64,000 nucleotides of DNA from Salvelinus alpinus (GCF_045679555.1 NC_092122.1:7132694-7196693); one strand, 5' to 3'; positions 21,846-33,999 are shown, counted from the first letter of the stretch. Notes: a model not told the origin generated them from the letters alone. A program made the numbers and translations.

Positions 21846-24432
21846 CAGCACATTATCTGTCCCTCTATTACTCATTACTCATGCGGTCTGACCGGCACAT
21901 ACATGATAGTTCATTGGAATATGTGTTAATGATTCAGTGTATATAATTAGTATTTGTAAATAATGGATGATGGGTGATAATTATCCCATTCAGGCTATTG
22001 GTTAGCTAGAGGATGAGTAGATGCGTAGTTTTATGAGAGATATACCACATAGATAGATAACAACATCACAACCCAGAGAGAATCAAACAAAATGATTATA
22101 GAAGCAGAAAAGAAATATTGACTTATGTATAACTGTGTGAATCATGTGTATGCACAGCCTGTGTAGAACAAACTGGAATACAAAATAACTGTAATGTCCA
22201 CTTGGTAATAGACATTTACCATGAGCTTCATCTCAACAGTAACCTAGGATAACCGTATCACACACAGAGCTAAAACAGTGAACATTAAATCCGTGTTACA
22301 GTTCAGAGGCTACGTCATGGAGTCATAAGAGTAGTGACTGCATGATGCTCAGGTCCATATTTAGCCCTGTCTGCCAGCCTGTCTCTGTGATGATCCATTC
22401 CCTGACTGTACAGAGAGACTGATGATCCCCGTGGCAGAGTGGCAGCCAGGGCCTAGGTTTCTCCTGTTGGAGTTATGGTCTGGGGAAGGGGGGAGAGAGG
22501 GAGGGAGGGTCAGACGCAGTCAGCCTGTAACAGACCTGAACTGTAATAGCTTTTTTCTTCAGCTTATTAATGCGCTCAGTGTGTGTGCGTGTGTGTTTGT
22601 TTCTGTGTCTGTATGTGTGTGTGTGTGTGTGTGCATTTGTGAGTATTGCACCATTTATTAATAGATAAGAGTCATTACCATGACAGCCGCTCAGGATCCA
22701 ACATGGCCGCCCGCCGTGGGGCCACCAGTCACTCAGTCGCCATTAAACTCCAATTAATAACATGGGTTTTGAAGGCAACTGCTCAGAGGAGCTTAATCAG
22801 GGAATTCGTGGGCCATTATTATACCAGCAACAGGGGAACTTTCTCTATTACCTGCTGTACAAAATAAGTAACTGAGACAGACAATGGTGCTGTACAGACT
22901 GTGAGCATGGCCGCAGACATGACAGGGGTCAGGTCTGCCAAATTGGCCTGTTAATCATTATAAAGATGTCAGGCTGTTGTATGAATAATTAGGCTAGCGA
23001 TAGGAATAATCACGCATACACACACACACACAAACACACACACAGCTTTCAGTTAAGCAACGTTAGCTCCACACTAGCGCCAGCACCATGGCCATTGGCC
23101 CATGCCCATATCTTTGATCTACATATATGTACAAAACTAGGCTTGTCCTATTCTGCCCCCTCTCTCTCTCCTGCTCTGTGAGATCTGATCAAAGAATTCA
23201 CCCGGTCTGTGTGACAGTGTTTAGTTTGACTTGTCTCCAGCCCAGTGTTCAGGCTATGAAATATTCACCATGTTGGCACCTGTGTGAGTGTACAAAGCAG
23301 AGTAGGGCTCGAAGGCAGTAACCTGGCACACAGATGCGATGGTGCATGGTTGTCCAGGAAGCAGGAAGCCCTCTCTAGCTGTAATTAAAGCAACCAATCA
23401 CACTGTATAACCAGCACAGGCTGAAGGTCATCATTAGTCACCATGGAACAGGGATCTTGTTTTCAAGATATAAACCAAGTTTTTTGGTTAAATCAATGTT
23501 TCACCAACTCGTTTTTTTTTTGCCAGTTTTACTGTTTTAATATTAACAGGAAAAAATAATGTTATGCTCTTTGAAGTCTACCGGAGCATACTGTACAATA
23601 GCATGCAGGTATTTTACTTTCCTTTCATACTTCTCTCTAATGGCTGACCCAGTGTTGTTCTCTTTTGGCTCTAATTCATTAGAACAGTAGCAGCTTTGGC
23701 AGAGATCCATAGTTCATGTGTGGTGCTCCTCTCTATCTCTATCTCTGCAGGATGTTACTGTTTAGAAGGCTGTAGCCTCTGTGGCCTCCCAGGGACATCT
23801 GGGAAACACTAGTCTAATTAACAGATAGAGAGAAGAAGAGAGGAAGAGAGAGTGGGGAAGGAGAGAGGAGGGAGAACAAGAGAGAGAATGCATGAGAGAG
23901 GGTAGAGAGAGAAAGAGATGAGAGGAGGAGAGTGAGGTAACGAGAAGAGGGAGTGGGTGAGAGAAAGAAACCTCCACAGTTTTACTGTTTATGTAGTAAA
24001 CTGCAGCAGCAGTAATCACAGAGCAGGACCATACAGACCATAGCGTCTGGGTCTGGCTACAGTTCGTTTTCCCTGTAGTAACTGCAGTCAAAGTGATTCC
24101 AGATGGAGAGGGATACGTTCCAGGTTCCTTGCTGTGCCTCAGTCTTTCAGACTCGAACCAAGGCATAGCAGAGACTTGGTTCTGAATGAATTGTTTTCCA
24201 AGCTTTGAAAGGCTTACAATTTGGCATATTTTTTCAGTTTAATGCGTTCTTTCAATTCAAGGAAAGACTCAGTACAATCCTCTGTCAGATTTCTATGAAT
24301 TGTGTTGTCATCTTTGTGAAAGTAAAATGAAAAAGGACTATTTGGTGTACACTGTCCGATGAGTCAACATTCTGATGAACCATTTGTCTTTGTGATAAAC
24401 CATTAACCATTTCCCCCTGTATTTGTCCCCAG

Positions 24433-25248
24433 GTGGCATCTCTAGGTGTGACCACGTTCACCCTGTGCGCTCTGTGCATTGACCGGTTCCGCGCAGCCAC
24501 CAATGTCCAGATGTATTACGAGATGATCGAGAACTGCACCTCCACCACAGCCAAGCTCGCCGTCATCTGGATCGGAGCTCTCCTATTGGCTCTCCCTGAG
24601 CTCCTGATCCGCCAGCTGGTCACCGAGGACCCCGCCCTCCCAGATGACCCCCCAACGGAGCGCTGCGTGGTCCGCATCTCGACATCGCTCCCAGATACGC
24701 TCTACATCCTGGGTCTCACCTACGAGGGCGCGCGGCTCTGGTGGTGCTTCGGCTGTTACTTCTGCCTCCCTACGCTCTTCACCATCGGCTGTTCCCTCGT
24801 CACCGCCCGCAAGATCCGCCGCGCCGAGCAGGCCTGCGTCCGCGGCAACAAGAAGCAGATACGCCTGGAAAGTCAGATGAACTGTACCGTCGTGGCGCTC
24901 GCCATAGTCTACGGCGCCTGCGTGGTCCCGGAGAACATCTGTAACATCGTATCGGCGTACATGGCGGCGGGCGTGCCGGAGCGGACCATGGCGGTCTTAC
25001 ACCTCCTGTCACAGCTGTTGTTGTTCTGCCGGGCGGCTGTGACGCCTGTGTTGCTCCTGTTGTTATGTCGCCCGCTAGGCAGGGCCTTCCTGGACTGTTG
25101 TTGTTGCTGCTGCTGTAACCATGCCCACTCCTCAGGCACGGCTAGTGATGATAATGAACATGAGTGTACCACAGAGCTGGAGCTGTCGCCCTTCAGCACC
25201 ATACGCAGAGAGCTCAGCATCTACACTCCCACAGGGTCCAACTGTTAA
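24433..25248 (+). CDS. gpr37: gpr37 exon 2: TM3-TM7 and C-terminal tail
   Basis: Encodes residues 372-642. The first residues [19 protein letters not shown] (372-390) complete TM3; the motif is DRF rather than DRY, as in this family. TM4 is about 412-430, and C449 in the second extracellular loop (TERCVV) should pair with C364. TM5 is about 472-493, TM6 about 521-542 and TM7 about 556-582. Seven consecutive cysteines (593-599) after TM7 are likely palmitoylation sites, as in mammalian GPR37. The tail [23 protein letters not shown] and terminal GSNC identify GPR37 rather than GPR37L1; a C-terminal Cys is the end used for PDZ binding by the mammalian protein. Exon start is set by the acceptor CCCCAG/GTGGCA. 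The stop is TAA at 25246-25248. GC content is clearly higher than in the intron. The frame is intact, so the gene looks functional. The specific paralog (a/b, plus salmonid duplicates) cannot be decided here. Confidence 0.96.
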   Translation: MASLGVTTFTLCALCIDRFRAATNVQMYYEMIENCTSTTAKLAVIWIGALLLALPELLIRQLVTEDPALPDDPPTERCVVRISTSLPDTLYILGLTYEGARLWWCFGCYFCLPTLFTIGCSLVTARKIRRAEQACVRGNKKQIRLESQMNCTVVALAIVYGACVVPENICNIVSAYMAAGVPERTMAVLHLLSQLLLFCRAAVTPVLLLLLCRPLGRAFLDCCCCCCCNHAHSSGTASDDNEHECTTELELSPFSTIRRELSIYTPTGSNC

Positions 25249-25260
25249 AACCACTGTTAA

Positions 25261-25685
25261 AGGTCCAGTGCAGTCAAAAACATGATTTTTCAGTGTTTTA
25301 TATTCAGTGTATATTTCCACACTGGTTGATATAATACTGTGAAATTGTGAAAATGATGATAATGCCCCTTTAGTATAAGATTCTTTTGAGAAGACCGCCT
25401 GAAGTTCATCCTGTTTTGGTGGGATGGAGTTTTGGCCTGCCTGGTGACATCACCAGGTGGTAAATTAGTTAGACCAATAAGAAAGAGAGTTACAAACGTC
25501 TCTGTCAAAAACAGCAAGATTTCAGTTTTCCCCTCCCCACTCAGACCATTAACCAGACAATCTGAGCTAAATTCTTGCTGGAGGAATTGTTCTTTTCTAA
25601 GAAGCTGTTTTTCTTTTTTGACAAGTTACTTCATTATTACCCAAAAATGATATGATATTGAGATAAAAACAGCTGCATTGGAACT
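25261..25685. mobile_element. TTAA-flanked MITE in the gpr37 3' UTR
   Basis: A 425-bp non-coding element lies between TTAA at 25257-25260 and TTAA at 25686-25689. Its ends are imperfect inverted repeats (aggtccagtgcag versus the complement of ctgcattggaact). TTAA duplications are made by piggyBac and Kolobok transposases; which one mobilised this element is not determinable here. It begins 12 bases after the gpr37 stop codon. The internal sequence is palindromic in style (ggtgacatcaccaggtgg). Confidence 0.75.
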
Positions 25686-25689
25686 TTAA

Positions 25690-26300
25690 ATGACTACACA
25701 GCTACTCACCTGCAGGACTCTACCAACATACTAGTACACAGAACTGTACAACGTCACACCTGCAGAGTCAAACTGCTAAGACTGCACACCTTTGCAACTA
25801 TAGAACGATACAACATTTCACAAGCAGGATCAAACTGCTTGGATTTACATACCTGTACACCAACAGTACAAAACCACAGCAGGCTACTACACAGTTAGCT
25901 ACACGACTGACAAACTGGGTGCTAGGACCACGCAACTACTGTACAGCATACTATTACACTATTACACAACTACTGTATATAACTACACACTAGCAGGGGA
26001 AAAGTGCCAGGACTACACACTATACAACCGCAGGGAGCAAGTAACATCTAAACAGCCATACTGCCGAGACAACTGCACAACAATCCAACTGCACTACAAC
26101 TCCAATACACATACTGTGCTCCAACCCAGTACACAAACCCAGTGGTCTGAACTGGGACCAGACATGAATGGACAAAGCCAGACACTCGAGACCAGACTAC
26201 GCTGGACTGTGTTGAGCTGAAATGGACTCAGTGGAGTGGACTAGGCGTGGCTGGGCGGGACTTGGCTGGGATGGAGTGGACTCCGAATAGTTGGCTGGAG
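25690..26300 (+). other. ACA-rich probable 3' UTR sequence
   Basis: An irregular low-complexity stretch rich in ctacac/ctgtac/aacta motifs (to about 26110), then repeated tggactg/ggctgg motifs (26190-26330). It has no protein similarity. It probably belongs to the gpr37 3' UTR or its downstream flank. Confidence 0.4.
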
Positions 26301-26875
26301 TGGACTGGGCTGGACCGGACATACTCACATCACCCCTCACTCAAACTCTGCACTCACGATTCAGTTCACACACGCCTTACTCACACACTGGGCTGTACAT
26401 ACTGTATACCACACACTCTATCACTCTAGTGAAGGAAAGATATCTAGAGAAGGAAAGAAGGAAGGATATGCAGAAGGAATATAAGGACATTACAAGCATA
26501 TTGCAATTGTTTTCTTTTAATGCGCATTAATATTACTGTAATCGTCGTAGTTGATTTCTGCATACAACTCTGCACTGCCAAACACCTTTCCTCGCTTTCA
26601 TACTCTGTCGTGCCCTTCTGTTAGTGTCAGAGTCAGGGCCACTGTCTCTGTGTCTTTTCGGACAGTAACTTATTCTAAATGGCCAAGTGTACAGTGTTGT
26701 GATTCAAACTCTTGATGAAGTCAGTGATTGTTGTAAACCGTTTAATTGAACTTTGTGAGTACCTTGTTCACTCTTGTCTGTATTTGATACCAGAAGGTGT
26801 AAGCGCACACAGTCATCAGTCTAGTTTCTGGTTTCTAAATAGCTTTTTATATAGCCAACAAAAAATGTCCCTTTG

Positions 26876-26881
26876 ATTAAA
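26876..26881 (+). terminator. Candidate gpr37 polyadenylation signal (ATTAAA)
   Basis: ATTAAA, the commonest variant signal, is followed 50-60 bases later by a GT-rich stretch (tgttttgagtggtgtatg). No canonical AATAAA was noticed between the stop codon and here. If used, the 3' UTR would be about 1.65 kb and would include the MITE. Weak evidence. Confidence 0.3.
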
Positions 26882-26899
26882 AAAATAACCTGATCTTGA

Positions 26900-28300
26900 C
26901 TGCAGAATTGCAGCTCTGTAAAAAAAAAAAATGTTTTGAGTGGTGTATGACTTTCCTTGTATTCCTGACCAGAAAAGATGATTCTTTATTAGACTTGGAA
27001 TTCACAATGTTTTCCCCATACACCCGGACAGAAAAACACACCGTTGGGTGTGCAACGCCACAGACGCTTCCAAATGCATCATCTATAGATTACACAGACA
27101 GAACATACACCTCTGCATATCTTTCCCGTATAACCTTCTTTACGGTGTTATACAACGATGACGATAGCAAAGAAGCGCCTGGCATGTACGCGAGTCTGTG
27201 TCAGTGGCGATAAGGAGAGATGACTGTTGTGTTTATCATCCCCATAACAGAATTATCTGTCATAAGACAACTAAGCAGAGCCAGCTCTTTTTCCACTCCT
27301 GGAGGAATCGGCTGTGTATATTGCTGCACTCCCACTGCTCTGAGGAGGTGGTATTTCCTTTCTCACACCGCCGCATATCCGCTCCTCTATTTGATGTGTC
27401 GCAGTGAAAGAGAGAGAGATAGATCAGCTATTTCTGTCTGTGTAAGAGAACAGCTCGGAAAGACAGGCAGGAACGGACCATACTAACATTCTACTGACAA
27501 GACACACGTATTCTAATTTCTACTGACAATCAATGCCTTCTGACGTTCCATCGAGACATGGTCATTAGGGGTAACATTTGACTGACCATCAATCAACATT
27601 CCATTTGCAACAGACAGTCAACAGGATTGGCATTGATTCTTGGCGTTTTATGCGGCACTGTGACATCTATGTCATTCACCTCTCAGATTCTGAATCAAAA
27701 AGCCCAATTTGCATCCTGATTAAAATAACAGTTCTGTGCACTTTAAAAAACACAGTAAATTGGGGCTATTGTCTGAATCTTTTTCCTTCTCTTCCCATCT
27801 GAGTTCAAGCTGCATCGTGGGTTGCTGTCGCCATCGCGTCCCAGATAGGATGACAGAAATCTGTGCCATTCACGCTCGTCATTTTCCAAAAACATTAGGA
27901 CTCTAGACATTAGGACTCATCACAGTGGTTCAATCACACTCATTCAGAGCCTCGGCAGCTACATCTGCGCCTCTGTCTGTCTGAACCTCTGTCTGTCTGT
28001 CTCTGAGGGAGCAGGATGAAGAGTACTCCGTCTTATTCAACTCGCTGTTGTCATTATCATTCAATCTCAGGAATAGTTTCCCACACCCAGATAAAGCCTG
28101 AAATTAAGATTCCCATTGAGTTTCATGCTTTTCAGGCCAGGAATAGGCTTAATCTGGGTCCGGGAAACTGGTAGGCTACATCTATTGAGCTACCTGGCTT
28201 GTATTACAGTATCAGCAGTCATGCTTACAAAATTCTAGTAAACATACAGTATGAGTATATTTTGGGCTGGGTGACATTATAACAGTTACCCGTTAGCCCT
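26900..28300. other. Interval without recognised features
   Basis: No gene or classified repeat is seen. Open frames of 60-105 codons lack domain features and adjacent splice support. Confidence 0.5.
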
Positions 28301-28319
28301 GACACGAGCTCACGCCACA

Positions 28320-28620
28320 TCAGCGTTAACTATGGCCAGTGCTACACTAACGCTAGCCCCTTTCTCCTCACATCACTGCAGCCCAGAGCTAACGCTAACT
28401 AGCCCCTTCTACTCACATCACTGCAGCCCAGAGCTAACGCTAACTAGCCCCTTCTCCTCACATCACTGCAGCCCAGGGCTAACGCTATGCTAAAGCTAGT
28501 CGCTAGCCCCTTTCTCCTCATATCACTGCCGCCCAGTACTAACGCTAGCTAGCCTTTGCTCCTTACATTTATTTTTGCAAACTTAAGCTAGTCGCTAGCT
28601 CCTTTCTCCTCACATCACTG
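28320..28620. repeat. 45-bp tandem repeat
   Basis: The unit gcccagagctaacgctaact + agccccttctcctcacatcactgca starts at 28381, 28426 and 28471 (period 45), with a longer 60-bp unit to 28531 and degenerate flanking copies. About five to six units in all. Confidence 0.85.
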
Positions 28621-28809
28621 TCAAACCACTCTCCACTGAGTTTCTTCCTGATATTATCACTTTATTCTGTTTGCCAGAAATATGAGTTGCCTGCTGTCAA
28701 CAGTCATTACTGTCTTCCATGAGTTCTCTGGGTGCGGATATATTGAATGGAATCAGATATCTACTCGGAGGAACCTGATTTTCATTTTGATGGCCGTGTT
28801 TCACACAAT

Positions 28810-29205
28810 TGCAATATCAAGGCACAAGGCAAGACCCAGATGCAGACACAGGAAGCAGATGGTTGGAGTCTTACAATGTTTAATAATTCAGAGGGGTAGG
28901 CAAGAGAATGGTCGTGGACAGGCAAAAGGTCAAAACAGGAGGTACAGAGTGGCAGACAGGCTCGTGGTCAAGGCAGGCAGGTACAGAATCCAGAAACAGG
29001 CAAGGGTCAAAACCGGGGGGGCTATAAAAATGAGAATAGCAAAAGGAGTATGGGAAAAACACCCTGGTTGACTTGACTAAACATACAAGACGAACTGGCG
29101 CAGAGAGACAGGAAACACAGGGATAAATACACTGGGGACAATAAGTGACACCTACAGGGAGTGGAGACAAACAGGAACAGGTGAAACAGATCAGGGTGTG
29201 ACATG
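28810..29205 (-). repeat. Dispersed repeat, LTR-fragment-like
   Basis: Motifs such as aagacccagatgcagacaca, repeated caggcaaaaggtcaaaac-type phrases and aggtgaaacagatcagggtgtgac at the end are characteristic of a common salmonid repeat. I take it to be a fragment of an LTR element; the end gtgtgac would then be a terminal CA-type boundary on the other strand. No coding region is present. Confidence 0.4.
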
Positions 29206-29635
29206 CAAGGAAATTGACATATTCCTTGAGGAGTAGAGGAATATTCTGTCTTTCTGTGTGTATTCTCTCTCCTTCTAACCTCTTTCTCCCTATCTACAGT
29301 AAGCTAACTTCAGCCATTTTAATGGGTGAGTTTTGATCTGTCCAGTCAAACACATTCAAATGTGTCCAGCCAGTAGCACAGTGGGAACAATGCATAATTC
29401 AACCCTTGCAAATTAACCAGCAGTCAACTGTACAGAACAGCATACATATGCACTACAGAAGAGATGGAAAAGTGGTCAACGAGTTTAGTTTTTAGACAGA
29501 GTGCTAGTTTGTTAACTGGGAACCATGCTAAGACATGTTTATGTATACGGAGCCAGTCACGATGCGATTCACTGGCCCGAGACCTCCTTTCCCACTGTCT
29601 CTGAGACAATCTGTCAGTGCCATTTGAGTTAACAT

Positions 29636-29637
<2 letters not shown>

Positions 29638-29704
<67 letters not shown>
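29638..29704. repeat. (GA)n microsatellite
   Basis: About 67 bases of perfect GA dinucleotides. Confidence 0.95.
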
Positions 29705-29710
<6 letters not shown>

Positions 29711-29937
29711 AACGAGACGCTTCGGCATGCTGCTCTGTGCATACTCTATTGATTTGAGTCCACAATCAGGGTTTTGAGTGGTTTTCCTAACCCTTATCTA
29801 TACAATCAATCTGAAATATGTATCTTGGGCAATGTAGACAGGAACCTAAACCGTACAGTATTATGTGTGCATTTGGGTGGAAGAGACGAGGTTGCTGCCA
29901 CACTAGAGATCAGAGATAGAGAAATAGAAAATAAGGC

Positions 29938-30965
29938 CTAGATTCAATCAGATCAAACGTTAACCAACACCGGCCTAGCTGATGGGATGTGTAACTGCGT
30001 TGGAGCTGTCAAATTGGTGAGCGGCTGCTCTTGATCATTGTCATGAAGTCACATCCTTCCTACTCGTGTTAAAACTTCAAAACGAGAAAGTGTAAGCTAT
30101 ATAGAAATAATGACACTCAAATTGAAAATCATTCAAGTACATAATGAGGATTTCTATCACCCGAATCATGGTCCAGATTTCATCTCACATTCCAGTGTTG
30201 GAACTTGTAAACAAGGCTGCAAGAGATTTCACTTAGTGCGACTCCGTGCAGCCTCTGGCAATGTCCGCTTTAGGTATAACCAATTAGGCTAGTCGCCAAT
30301 GATCGAAAAGGTCTTTTCTTTTTAAGATACCCCTACTCGAGGTAGAACAAAACACAGACATGTAGTTCACATCTCTTATGTCTCCCATTTATGAAATGGT
30401 TGTGTAAATATTTTACTGCAAAAGTGGTTCAATTTATAGATGAATGTAAGCTTGGCTTTTTGCTAACTGATTAATAGACAGGTAAAATTTGCTCTTATTA
30501 AGTGCTGTATCGTCCTGCCTGACAAAAATGTTGTTGTTTTTTACACTTAACCTTTATTTAACTAGGTAATAAGAACAAATTCTTATTTAAAATGACAGCC
30601 TACCGGGGAACAGTGGGTTAACTGCCTTGTTCAGGGGTAGAACAACAGATTTTTACCTTGTCAGCTCGGGTATTCGATCCAGCAACCGTTCAGTTACTTT
30701 CCCAATGCTCTAACCACTAGGCTACCTACAGTTACACAGGTTCTTGGGTGTTGTGGCTACTGTAAAATAATCGGCTTTAAGTAAAACAAGTGGAGTCAGA
30801 CACTGAAAATTGAAAACATTTTCAGTCAAAAGTTCCTCTGTGGATTTTATTTGTTCAGTTCCTACTCTTGGAATTACATTAACCCCCACCCCATCCAAAT
30901 CCAATATGGTGTCCAAAATCCAATATGGCTGCCACAATAACAAGGGGTTTCTAATGGTGGTTTAA
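29938..30965 (-). repeat. Dispersed repeat R1, long copy interrupted by a SINE
   Basis: The reverse complement matches 36540-37400 in the same order: gccatattggattttggaca + ccatattggattt, ccacttgtttt, tttttgtcaggcagg...atacagcact, gtctattaatcag...aaaaag, gcttacattcat, gtaaaatat..tttacacaacc, ttttgttctacct...gtaggggta, and the gatctgat...aatacag/tagg end. A SINE (30541-30730) splits it. No protein is encoded. The boundaries are estimates from the extent of the match. Confidence 0.75.
30541..30730 (-). mobile_element. tRNA-derived SINE
   Basis: Read on the minus strand it starts at gtagcctagtggttagagc, an RNA polymerase III A box (about 30705-30724). A B box follows (ggttgctggatcgaatacc, about 30670-30690), then a tRNA-unrelated body and a tail (ttcttattacctagttaaat, then aaaggtt). 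It sits within repeat R1. Homologous SINE sequence occurs at 50285-50480. Confidence 0.85.
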
Positions 30966-30969
30966 TCAC

Positions 30970-31372
30970 TAAAGGTGGTTTAATTCCAATGGTGGTTTAA
31001 TCACCTGTACTGTATATATATTGGATAAATGTGTACCTTCATACAAACAGCTTGTTGAAGAAGGAAGCTGAAGAAAGTCAGTTTGGCCCCTAAGACCCTC
31101 ACAAACATCCTGTTGATCTGTATCACCCCCTGGTATGGCAATAGCATCATCCACAACCGCAGGGCTCTCCAGAGGGTGGTGCAGTCAACTCAACACATCA
31201 CTGAGGGCACCTTGCCTGACCTACAGGACATCTACAGCACCCAGTGTCACAGAAAGGCCTAGAAGATCATCAAGGACCTCAGCCACCCGAGCCACGGCAT
31301 GTTCACCCCGCTACCATCTAGAAGGCAGAGACAGTACAGGTGCATCAAAGCTGGGACAGAGAGACTGAGAAA
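30970..31372 (+). mobile_element. Rex1-type LINE, 3' coding fragment
   Basis: Plus-strand translation gives broken pieces of the thumb and C-terminus of a Rex1/L2-type LINE, homologous to 59990-60356 (for example the ITEGTLPDLQDIYSTQCHRKA block near 31197-31258). Frameshifts are present. It is cut by an opposite-strand LINE at 31375; the missing 3' tail appears to resume at 34000. Confidence 0.65.
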
Positions 31373-31374
31373 CA

Positions 31375-32268
31375 AATCGAAGCAAATTGTATTTGTCACA
31401 TGCGCTTTATACAACAGGTGTAGACCTTACTATGAAATGCTTACTTACAAGCCCTTAACCAACAATGCAGTTCAAGAAACAGAGTTAAGAAAATATTTAC
31501 TGAATAAAATAAAATAAAAATAAAAAGTAACACTAATGGGGCTATATACAGGGGGTACCATTACCGAGTCAATGTGCAGGGTACAGGTTAGTCATCTGGC
31601 TCCGCGGCTACAGAGAGTGTGATCACACAGTCATCCAGAACAGCTGTTGCTCTCATGCATGCTTCAGTGCTGCTTGCCTCGAAGCGAACATAAAATGCAT
31701 TTAGCCCGTCTGGTAGGCTCATGTCACTGGGCAGCTCGCGGCTAGGTTTTCCTTTGTAGTCCGTAATAATTTGCAAGCCTGGCCAAATCTGGCGAGCGTC
31801 AGAGCCGGTGTAGTAAGATTCAATCTTAGTCCTGTATTGACGATTTGCCTGTTTGATGGTTCAACGGAGGGCATAGTGGGATGTCTTATAAGCGTCCGGA
31901 TTAGTGTCCCGCTCCTTGAAAGTGGCAGCTCTACCCTTTAGCTCGGTGAGGATGTTGCCTGTAATCCATGGCTTCTGGTTGGGATGTGTAGGTACAGTCA
32001 CTGTGGGGATGACATCATCGATTAACTTATTGATGAAGCAGGTGACTGATGTGGTAAACTCCTCAATGCCATTGGATGAGTCCCGGAACATATTCCAGTC
32101 TGTGCTAGAAAAACAGTCCTGTAGTGTAGCATTCGCATCATTTGACCACTTCTGTATTGAGCGATTCACTGGTACTTCCTGCTTTAGTTTTTGATTGTAA
32201 GCAGGAATCAGGAGGATAGAGTTATGGTCAGATTTGCCAAATGGAGGGTGAGGGAGAGCTTTGTATGC
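31375..32268 (-). mobile_element. Rex1-type LINE with RT deleted
   Basis: On the minus strand, 32169-31861 reads NRSIQKWSNDANATLQDCFS through TVPTHPNQKPWITGNI, homologous to the plus-strand copy at 58710-58991. Then 31776-31600 reads KGKPSRELPSDMSLPDGLNA and ASSTEACMRATAVLDDCVI. From there it passes almost directly to an AT-rich 3' UTR (31560-31375, atttgtcacatgcgcttt). The whole reverse transcriptase domain is missing. Confidence 0.75.
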
Positions 32269-33988
32269 CGCCTTATTCTAAAATGAATTAAACCGTTATT
32301 TTCCCTCATCAATTTACACACATTACACCATAATGATAAAGCAAAAACAGGTTTTTAGAAATTTTTGCAAATGTATTAAAAATAAAGAATTCAATATTAC
32401 ATTTACATAAGTATTCAGACCCTTTACTCAGTACTTTATTGAAGCACCTTTGGCAGTGATTACAGCCTCAAGTCTTCTTGGATATGATGTTATAAGCTTG
32501 GCACACCTGTATTTGGGTAGTTTATCCCATTCTTCTCTGCTGATCCTCTCAAGCTTTGTCAGGTTGGATGAGGAAAATTGTTGCATTTTCAGGTGTCCCC
32601 AGAGATGTTCGATCGGTTTCAATTCCGGCCTCTGACTGAGCCACTCAAGGACATTCAGAGACTTATCCCGAAGTCACCCCTGCATTGTCTTGGCTGTGTG
32701 CTTAGGGTGATTGTTCTGTTGGAAGGTGAACCTTTGCCCCAGTCTGAGGTCCTGAGCACTCTGGAGCAGGTTTTCATCAAGGATATCTCCGTACTTTACT
32801 GCATTAATCTTTTCCTCAATCCAGACTAGTCTCCTAGTCCATGCCACTGAAAAACATCGCCACAGCATGATGCTGCCACAACCATGCTTCACCATAGGGA
32901 TTGTGCCAGGTTTCCTCCAGACTTGAAACTTGGCATTCAGGCCAAAGAGCTCAATCTCGATTTCATCAGACCAGAAAATATTGTTTCTCATGGTCTGAGA
33001 GTCATTAGGTGCCTTTTGGCAAACTCCATGCAGGCTTTCATATGCCTTCCGTCTGGTCACTACCATAAAGAAATGATTGGTGTTGCTGCAGAGATGGTTG
33101 TCCTTCTAGAAGGTTCTCCCATCTCCACAGAGGAACTCTGGAGCTCTCTCAGAATGACCATCGGGTTCTTGGTTCTTCTACCCCAATTGCTCAGTTTAGC
33201 CAGGCGGCCAGCTCTAGGAAATGCCTTGGTGGTTCCAAACTTCTTCCATTTAAGAATTACGGAGGTGTAACGGCTGTCTTCGGGAGAAAGAGAGGACCAA
33301 ACTGCAGCGTGATGATAATCCATATTTTAATAGGCTACTTAAACAACGAACAAAAACAACAAACTGACAGAAAGAACCGAAGACGCTACAGTCCCGAACT
33401 AGTGAACACAGACCAGATGAACACATGAACAGGAACAATCACCCACAAAACACACTACAAAAACAGGCTACCTAAATATGGTTCCCAATCAGAGACAATG
33501 ACTAACATCTGCCTCTGATTGAGAACCATATCAGGCCAAACAAGAAACCCCACATAGAAATAGATAACATAGATAATACCCACCCAGCTCACGTCCTGAC
33601 CAACTAAATAAAGACTAAACAAAGGAAATAAGGTCAGAAACGTGACAGGAGGTCACTGTGTTCTTGGGGACCTTCAATTCTGCAAACATTTTTGGTACCC
33701 TTCCCCAGTTCTGTGCCTCGACACAATCCTGTCTCGGCGCTCTACGGACAATTCCTTCAACCTCATGGCTTTTCTCTGACATGCGCTGTCAACTGTGGAA
33801 CGTTATATAGGCAGGTGCCTTTCCAAATCATGTCCATTCATTTGAATTTACCACAGTTGGACTCCAAGGATGATCAATGGAAACCGGATGCACCTGAGCT
33901 CCATTTTCTAAATCCATTTGAGAATAAGGCTGTAACGTAACAAAATGTGAAAAAAGTCAAGGGGTCTGAATACTTTCCGAAGGCAATG
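32266..33988 (-). mobile_element. Tc1-like transposon interrupted by a solo LTR
   Basis: This Tc1 family differs from the Sleeping Beauty type; its right end is gggtctgaatactttccgaa, followed by ggcaatg and TA at 33989. The left terminal arm is missing roughly its first 50 bases. Minus-strand transposase pieces include VVILRELQSSSVEMGEPSRR, IFWSDEIEIELFGLNAKFQV (catalytic Asp), FQQNNHPKHTA and MKPIEHLWGHLKM (catalytic Glu). It is heavily frameshifted. A 382-bp solo LTR lies inside the transposase at 33266-33647. Confidence 0.88.
33266..33647 (-). mobile_element. Solo LTR (Gypsy-type) with 5-bp TSD
   Basis: The insert runs from tgtaacggctg to cagaaacgtgaca, so it has TG...CA ends, and it is bounded by the identical 5-mer ggagg at 33261-33265 and 33648-33652. 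Removing it restores the Tc1 sequence, as shown by the uninterrupted homolog at 43690-43725. On the minus strand it would begin tgtcacgtttctgacc and end ccgttaca, the pattern of a common salmonid Ty3/Gypsy LTR. It contains an inverted pair gattgagaaccata / tatggttcccaatc. Confidence 0.9.
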
Positions 33989-33999
33989 TATACAGTATA

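Noticed and set aside
24433..25248. GPR37L1 as an alternative identity
   Set aside because: The tail block [15 protein letters not shown] and terminal Cys match GPR37, not the different GPR37L1 tail.
26896..27213. 105-codon frame downstream of gpr37
   Set aside because: No domain, no plausible splice partners, and it overlaps the likely end of the gpr37 transcript.
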